Source: Litoditis marina
Taxonomy: Eukaryota; Nematoda; Chromadorea; Rhabditida; Rhabditidae
Direction of reading: 5' to 3'
Assembly: GCA_964036275.1 (NCBI GenBank)
Contig: OZ038434.1
Location: 13,553,259 to 13,617,258, forward strand
DNA: 64,000 nucleotides
Part shown: in pieces, positions 60,801-64,000 of the stretch
Numbering within the stretch: the first letter of the stretch is position 1
Layout: each line of letters opens with the position of its first letter
Notes under the pieces: generated by a model
Told to the model about the DNA's origin: nothing
What the model saw: only the letters and a program-made list of their open reading frames with translations
The model's database searches: none
Translations under genes and position numbers: made by a program

Positions 60801-60995
60801 TCAGAATAGTCGGGCCTCACTGGTGCAAGAGCATCGTATACAATATTTACCATAAAAGTTAAAATAAACCCACCCTAGACGAGAACAAAATTGCATCTGA
60901 AAATGGAATATTGTTTTCATCCGCGTATTCTTTCCAATTCCTACGTATAATCTCATCTTCAAGAGGAGTAAATTTCCCAGTTTCGAAAGGAATTC
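54819..60995 (-). CDS. TTF1/Reb1-like Myb-domain protein, paralogue C, 5' end missing
   Basis: Exons 3-17 of the family plan are found: 60995-60874, 60639-60564, 60397-60295, 59107-59026, 58020-57912, 57620-57544, 57317-57196, 57026-56930, 56795-56659, 56534-56395, 56132-56023, 55853-55740, 55533-55444, 55211-55105 and 54900-54819. They join in phase with no stop: 1568 nt, which with two standard first exons would give about 563 aa. Motifs: FTPLEDEIIRRNWKEYA, CRDLPHRNCVQVYIRMKRVL, EMLKLFQLYRNLKDW and VMGRVSKKCSEAYW, ending AKKRRKKAK. Exons 1-2 are not seen between 60995 and the LTR element. They may lie beyond the right edge, displaced by that insertion, or be lost. Exon 4 carries two extra codons. 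The intact frame argues for function, or for very recent loss. Confidence 0.7.
58606..58632 (-). repeat. tRNA 3'-half-like fragment
   Basis: The minus strand reads CACGGGTTCGAATCCCGTG, a perfect six-pair T-arm with a consensus B box, then AAGGTTGC. No matching A box or 5' acceptor strand is found upstream, so this is a fragment rather than a tRNA gene. It lies in an intron of paralogue C. Confidence 0.45.
59571..59830. repeat. G-run/C-run foldback cluster in an intron of paralogue C
   Basis: It contains the hairpin AATCGCCCCCC..GGGGGGCGATT (59581-59608), a run of 20 G (59646-59665) and a run of about 13 C (59699-59711). GGTGATTGTTCAT occurs twice. The G runs could form G-quadruplexes. Related motifs recur at 60048-60085 and 61025-61380. 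Confidence 0.75.
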
Positions 60996-61020
60996 CTGAA
61001 AACATGTTGGGAAAATTGAA

Positions 61021-61380
61021 GTATCGCCCCCCACTTTAGTTGAGTCCCCCCCGTAGCACTTCAACCCCCCACCCAAGCTAAAACCTGAAAATCTAGGAGT
61101 GGGGGGGGGGTCAAAATTCAACTTCGACATTTACTATTTACCCCCCACTTGGGTCGGCGGGGGGTAGAACTTCAATGGTGGGGGGTAGAACTTCAGTAGA
61201 ACTTCAACGAGTGGGGGGCTGAACTTCAATACCGGAAATGTTTACTTTTTACCCCCCACCCTCAAACTTTTGTATTGCAGGTGATAAATTGAATTATAAC
61301 CCCCCGGTGGGGCGGTCAAACTACAATTCCCCAAACGCAATACAAATTCAGAAAGGTGGGGGGTAAAAAGTCAATGTTCC
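61021..61380. repeat. Second G-run/C-run foldback cluster, 5' of paralogue C
   Basis: At least ten runs of six or more G or C alternate with the word GAACTTCAA or its complement. 61237-61376 is an inverted repeat: TTACTTTTTACCCCCCACC on the left mirrors GGTGGGGGGTAAAAAGTCAA on the right, with TTGTATTGC / GCAATACAA inside. It lies where exons 1-2 of the paralogue would be expected. Confidence 0.75.
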
Positions 61381-61554
61381 CGCGAAGTGTCCTAAAATAT
61401 CAATTACGCACACTATTTCAATGATTAATAAAAGTGGAAAATTTCACTTCCAAATAAATCAATGAATCTTCCACTATAGTGAGTTTCGGGAAAAATTTAG
61501 ATGCAGAGTCTTGTCTTGTCCGAATATCGCGTTCCATATTTGTTATATGGATAT

Positions 61555-61674
61555 TGTTAGTTTGTTACGTCCACATACAAAAACACTTGTTAACATATAT
61601 TTATTAAGATAAGAGCTAAATAACATAAAATGGTGTCCTCTTTTATAGAGGCTTATCATATGGCGTGATAAACA
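61555..61674 (-). repeat. Candidate short LTR of the gypsy-type element
   Basis: On the minus strand the segment starts TGTTTATC and ends ACTAACA (TGTT..AACA ends). It contains CTATAAAAG (61647-61639) and, downstream, AATAAA (61605-61600). This order is what an LTR promoter and polyadenylation signal would give. Only one LTR is in the window and no clear polypurine tract precedes it, so the borders are tentative. Confidence 0.35.
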
Positions 61675-61714
61675 GTAGTCGCGTGATGGTGCATTGAACG
61701 TCCTCGCCGTCCAG

Positions 61715-62473
61715 TTAAAGGTCGTCCCCGACCTTCATGTGTTGCTTCTTGAGTGTTATTCGAAGGGATTTCTCTTGGGAGAGAAGGCGGTCGAGCTGGC
61801 GTTCTTTCCTTTCGGGAAGGTCACAGAGTGCTGGACTGTGGTCGTTGATACTCTTGCAATACCTGCAAGTTATGTGTTTCGAACACTTGGCTGGCAAGTG
61901 GTTGTTCAGGCAACGTTCGCACGCGTTTTTGCGAAGGCGCTTTGAGCGTTCTCGGCGGGTTTGGTACGTGGGGCAGCTGTCAGAGAAATGTGTTTTGTGG
62001 TCGCAGAAGGCGCACGTTTTGTCGCCCGGATGACCCGATTGGTGTTCAACGTGGTTTCTTCGAGTTCCACTTTGGAGTTCCTTGATTCGTTGTTGGACTT
62101 CTTCCAGTTCTTCTTCGAGTCGATGAACTTCTTGTTGTCCGGCACAGTTGATGTGTTCTACCACTTTGACCGTTGGTGTTCCATCGTCCGGTTCAGGAGT
62201 GGATTTCCCGCTGTGCGAAGGTGTTCGGATCACGGGGAAAGGTGGTTTGTCAGCCCTTGCTGGCGTGTTGATTGTAGTGTTGGTGTTCTGAAGGTGTTGT
62301 AGAAATAATGTGTTCTGTTGTTTGAACATTTCGTTGATTCTTTCGGTGAATGCGTTGAGTCGTTCATTTATTTGTTGCAGTAGGCGTTCTTGTTGAAGTT
62401 GTTGTCGACGGGGTGGAGACCCGATGGGAACAGACGAGGAACGCTTCCTTGATCCAATTAGGCGGAACGACAT
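61715..62473 (-). CDS. Retroelement ORF with three zinc knuckles (gag-like), after pol
   Basis: An ATG start at 62473 opens 252 residues. The N-terminus is basic, followed by a Gln-rich stretch with coiled-coil character (QQLQQERLLQQINERLNAFT) and an acidic coiled coil (HRLEEELEEVQQRIKELQ). Three knuckles follow at the C-terminus: CAFCDHKTHFSDSC (C-x2-C-x4-H-x4-C), CERCLNNHLPAKC and CRYCKSINDHSPALC. Such knuckles bind nucleic acid in retroelement Gag proteins, and the triple cluster resembles the C-terminal Gag region of BEL/Pao elements. It lies 190 bp after the integrase stop, whereas gag normally precedes pol. It may be an extra 3' ORF in the env position, or the gag of a second, nested element. 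Confidence 0.7.
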   Translation of the reverse strand: MSFRLIGSRKRSSSVPIGSPPRRQQLQQERLLQQINERLNAFTERINEMFKQQNTLFLQHLQNTNTTINTPARADKPPFPVIRTPSHSGKSTPEPDDGTPTVKVVEHINCAGQQEVHRLEEELEEVQQRIKELQSGTRRNHVEHQSGHPGDKTCAFCDHKTHFSDSCPTYQTRRERSKRLRKNACERCLNNHLPAKCSKHITCRYCKSINDHSPALCDLPERKERQLDRLLSQEKSLRITLKKQHMKVGDDL

Positions 62474-62542
62474 AGTGTTGGTTGGCGAGTGTTAGTTGGG
62501 CAGTGACTGGGCTTGTAGGGTAGTGGGGACAGTTATGCTGGC

Positions 62543-62550
62543 CTTATATA
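62543..62550 (-). promoter_or_regulatory. TATA box for the zinc-knuckle ORF
   Basis: TATATAAG on the minus strand lies 70 nt before the ATG at 62473 and 113 nt after the integrase stop. Its position would give a short pyrimidine-rich leader (ACTACCCTACAAGCC), so the ORF could be transcribed separately. Confidence 0.45.
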
Positions 62551-62662
62551 GTGAGGCTTGTTCTCTAACTCTCCTCTAATGGCATACTATCTACTTTATC
62601 TAATCATACTAGGCTATGTGCAATTAATACGTGGGCTACTGTTTGCAACTATTTATGATAGG

Positions 62663-64000
62663 TTACAATCTATATCGCAGTGGCGGCTGTGTTTTACGAC
62701 GGGGTCGATCGTTGATAGTTTCAGTAGTTGTTTCATGCGTTTCATTGTTTCCATTTTCGCGAACTGTAGTGTTATTGGAGTTTGATGTACTTGCCATTTC
62801 AGGAGGGGAGTAAGTGTGTAGCAATCGTGCGTTGTCTTTGTGGACTGTGCACAATTTGTTGTTTTCGTCCATTATTGTTATATGTCGTCCGTCCACGTCT
62901 TTGACCTCGTAAGGCCCATGAAGATATGGCGATAGCTTGTTTTTGGGAGGGGCTCTTTTTACCAATACTTTATCTCCCACGTATATTGCGCGTTGTTTTG
63001 TTCGATGGGTATGCGCAAATTTGTGTTGGTGCGTTATTGCATTTTGATCGAGCTTGTTGTTGACGTAGTCCCAAACTTCATGCATATGAATTTGAAACAT
63101 TGTAATGAAATCTTCTTCGTTGATAAATCCGGGTAGAGGGGTTTTCCAAAGCGCATCTTCAGGTATTCTCGGCTCTCTTCCGAATAGGATAAAATACGGG
63201 CTGAGCTTAGTGGCCGCACTTGGTAGGGTGTTTAGGGCGAATACCAGAAACGGAAGGTAGCTCGTCCAGTTACTTTGCGTTTCGTTGACATATGCGCTAA
63301 GACCTTCCTCCAATGTTCGATGTACGCGTTCGACTTGACCATTGGCGTTTTTGTGGTATGGGGCTATTGTTATGTGATTAGTTCCCATTTGTTTGCACAA
63401 TTTTGTGAATGTGCTGGACTTGAACGATGTCCCGTTGTCTGTTATGATTGATTCGGGTGGTCCGTGCTGAAGAAAAACTTTTTCAAGTATGGTCACTGAT
63501 ATTTCGTCTGCTGACTGTGTTTTAATTGGAGCTGCTATGACCCATTTCGTGAATGCGTCCTGCATTGATAATATGTATCGGCTGCCGTCTTCACAGAGAG
63601 GTAGGGGTCCTAACACATCAATATGTAAGCGACCGAAAGGCGTATTTGCTTTGGGTAGGGCGCCCAAAGGTTCATATGTGTTCTCGTGTGGATTTGTTTT
63701 GCGTTTCTGACATAAAATACATGTTTTGACAAATTCCTGAACGTCCTTGTCTAAAGATGTCCATGAGAATCTTCGTTTGATTGCTTCGGATGTTTTATTG
63801 ACTCCCCAATGTCCTCCAAGATGAGGAGTTTCGTGAAAGTGTTTTATTAGACTGTTAGTGATGTTTGAATCTTTTGGCACGACTACTGTAGGTGGGAGGT
63901 GTGCTCCCCGAGGTTTAGCATACAGTATTCCGTTTTCCGCGATAAATCGATTTTGTAGTTTATGCAGGTGTGATTGTGGTAAGTTCAAATCCGTTTGTTC
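62663..64000 (-). CDS. Ty3/gypsy-type Pol C-terminus: integrase (5' partial)
   Basis: The frame is open from the right window edge to a TAA at 62663-62665, so reverse transcriptase and the rest of Pol lie outside. Counting from 63988 as residue 1, the zinc-binding region has H56, H60, C90 and C93. The catalytic DDE triad is D124 (HIDVLGPL), D184 (ITDNGTSF) and E220 (NGQVERVHRTL), with exactly 35 residues between the last two. A GPY/F module (KLSPYLHGPYEVKDVDGRHI) follows and the tail ends PRRKTQPPLRYRL. Integrase inserts the element cDNA into chromosomal DNA. No stop or frameshift is seen, so this part could still be active. Confidence 0.92.
   Translation of the reverse strand, partial: EQTDLNLPQSHLHKLQNRFIAENGILYAKPRGAHLPPTVVVPKDSNITNSLIKHFHETPHLGGHWGVNKTSEAIKRRFSWTSLDKDVQEFVKTCILCQKRKTNPHENTYEPLGALPKANTPFGRLHIDVLGPLPLCEDGSRYILSMQDAFTKWVIAAPIKTQSADEISVTILEKVFLQHGPPESIITDNGTSFKSSTFTKLCKQMGTNHITIAPYHKNANGQVERVHRTLEEGLSAYVNETQSNWTSYLPFLVFALNTLPSAATKLSPYFILFGREPRIPEDALWKTPLPGFINEEDFITMFQIHMHEVWDYVNNKLDQNAITHQHKFAHTHRTKQRAIYVGDKVLVKRAPPKNKLSPYLHGPYEVKDVDGRHITIMDENNKLCTVHKDNARLLHTYSPPEMASTSNSNNTTVRENGNNETHETTTETINDRPRRKTQPPLRYRL

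Noticed and set aside
54819..61000. Paralogue C called a clear pseudogene
   Set aside because: Fifteen exons keep open frames and splice sites. Only the first two are unseen, and they may lie outside the window.

Overview
The window is eukaryotic and looks like a nematode (chromadorean) chromosome. Genes are split into many short exons bounded by GT..AG (twice apparently GC..AG) introns with pyrimidine-rich acceptors. The intergenic sequence is AT-rich and full of foldback elements, microsatellites and retro/rolling-circle mobile DNA. The species cannot be named from this alone. All gene models below were built by hand from splice signals; each complete one closes in frame.

Layout. 1-22.1 kb has no gene I can support. 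It holds about a dozen polypyrimidine tracts, short tandem arrays, degenerate tRNA-like copies, a Helitron-like 3' end and several dispersed short repeats. 22.16-27.66 kb (+) is a four-exon gene for a divergent forkhead (FOX) transcription factor, 289 aa. It converges tail to tail on a 13-exon minus-strand gene (34.54-28.94 kb) for a 505-aa protein with four MBT repeats, of the LIN-61/L3MBTL type. 35.2-37.2 kb holds a perfect 151-bp-arm foldback and a roughly 140-bp-period tandem array rich in GGCGCC.

37.5-61.0 kb (-) is the most unusual part: three head-to-tail paralogues (A, B, C), each with the same 17-exon plan. They encode about 555-aa nuclear proteins with two Myb-like repeats resembling the TTF1/Reb1 family, a long C-terminal region I do not recognise, an acidic linker and a terminal basic KKRRKKA signal. 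Copy C lacks its first two exons inside the window. An intron of copy A carries two directly abutting Helitron-like elements. Copy C introns and its 5' side carry G/C-run foldbacks.

61.5-64.0 kb (-) is the 3' part of a Ty3/gypsy-type LTR retroelement: integrase with a GPY/F module, running off the right edge. It is followed by a separate ORF with three zinc knuckles and its own TATA box, placed after rather than before pol.

Together the coding content is chromatin and transcription factors (FOX, MBT, Myb/TTF1-like) in a repeat-rich setting. No operon is proven, but B and A follow C and B at about 0.5 kb on the same strand.
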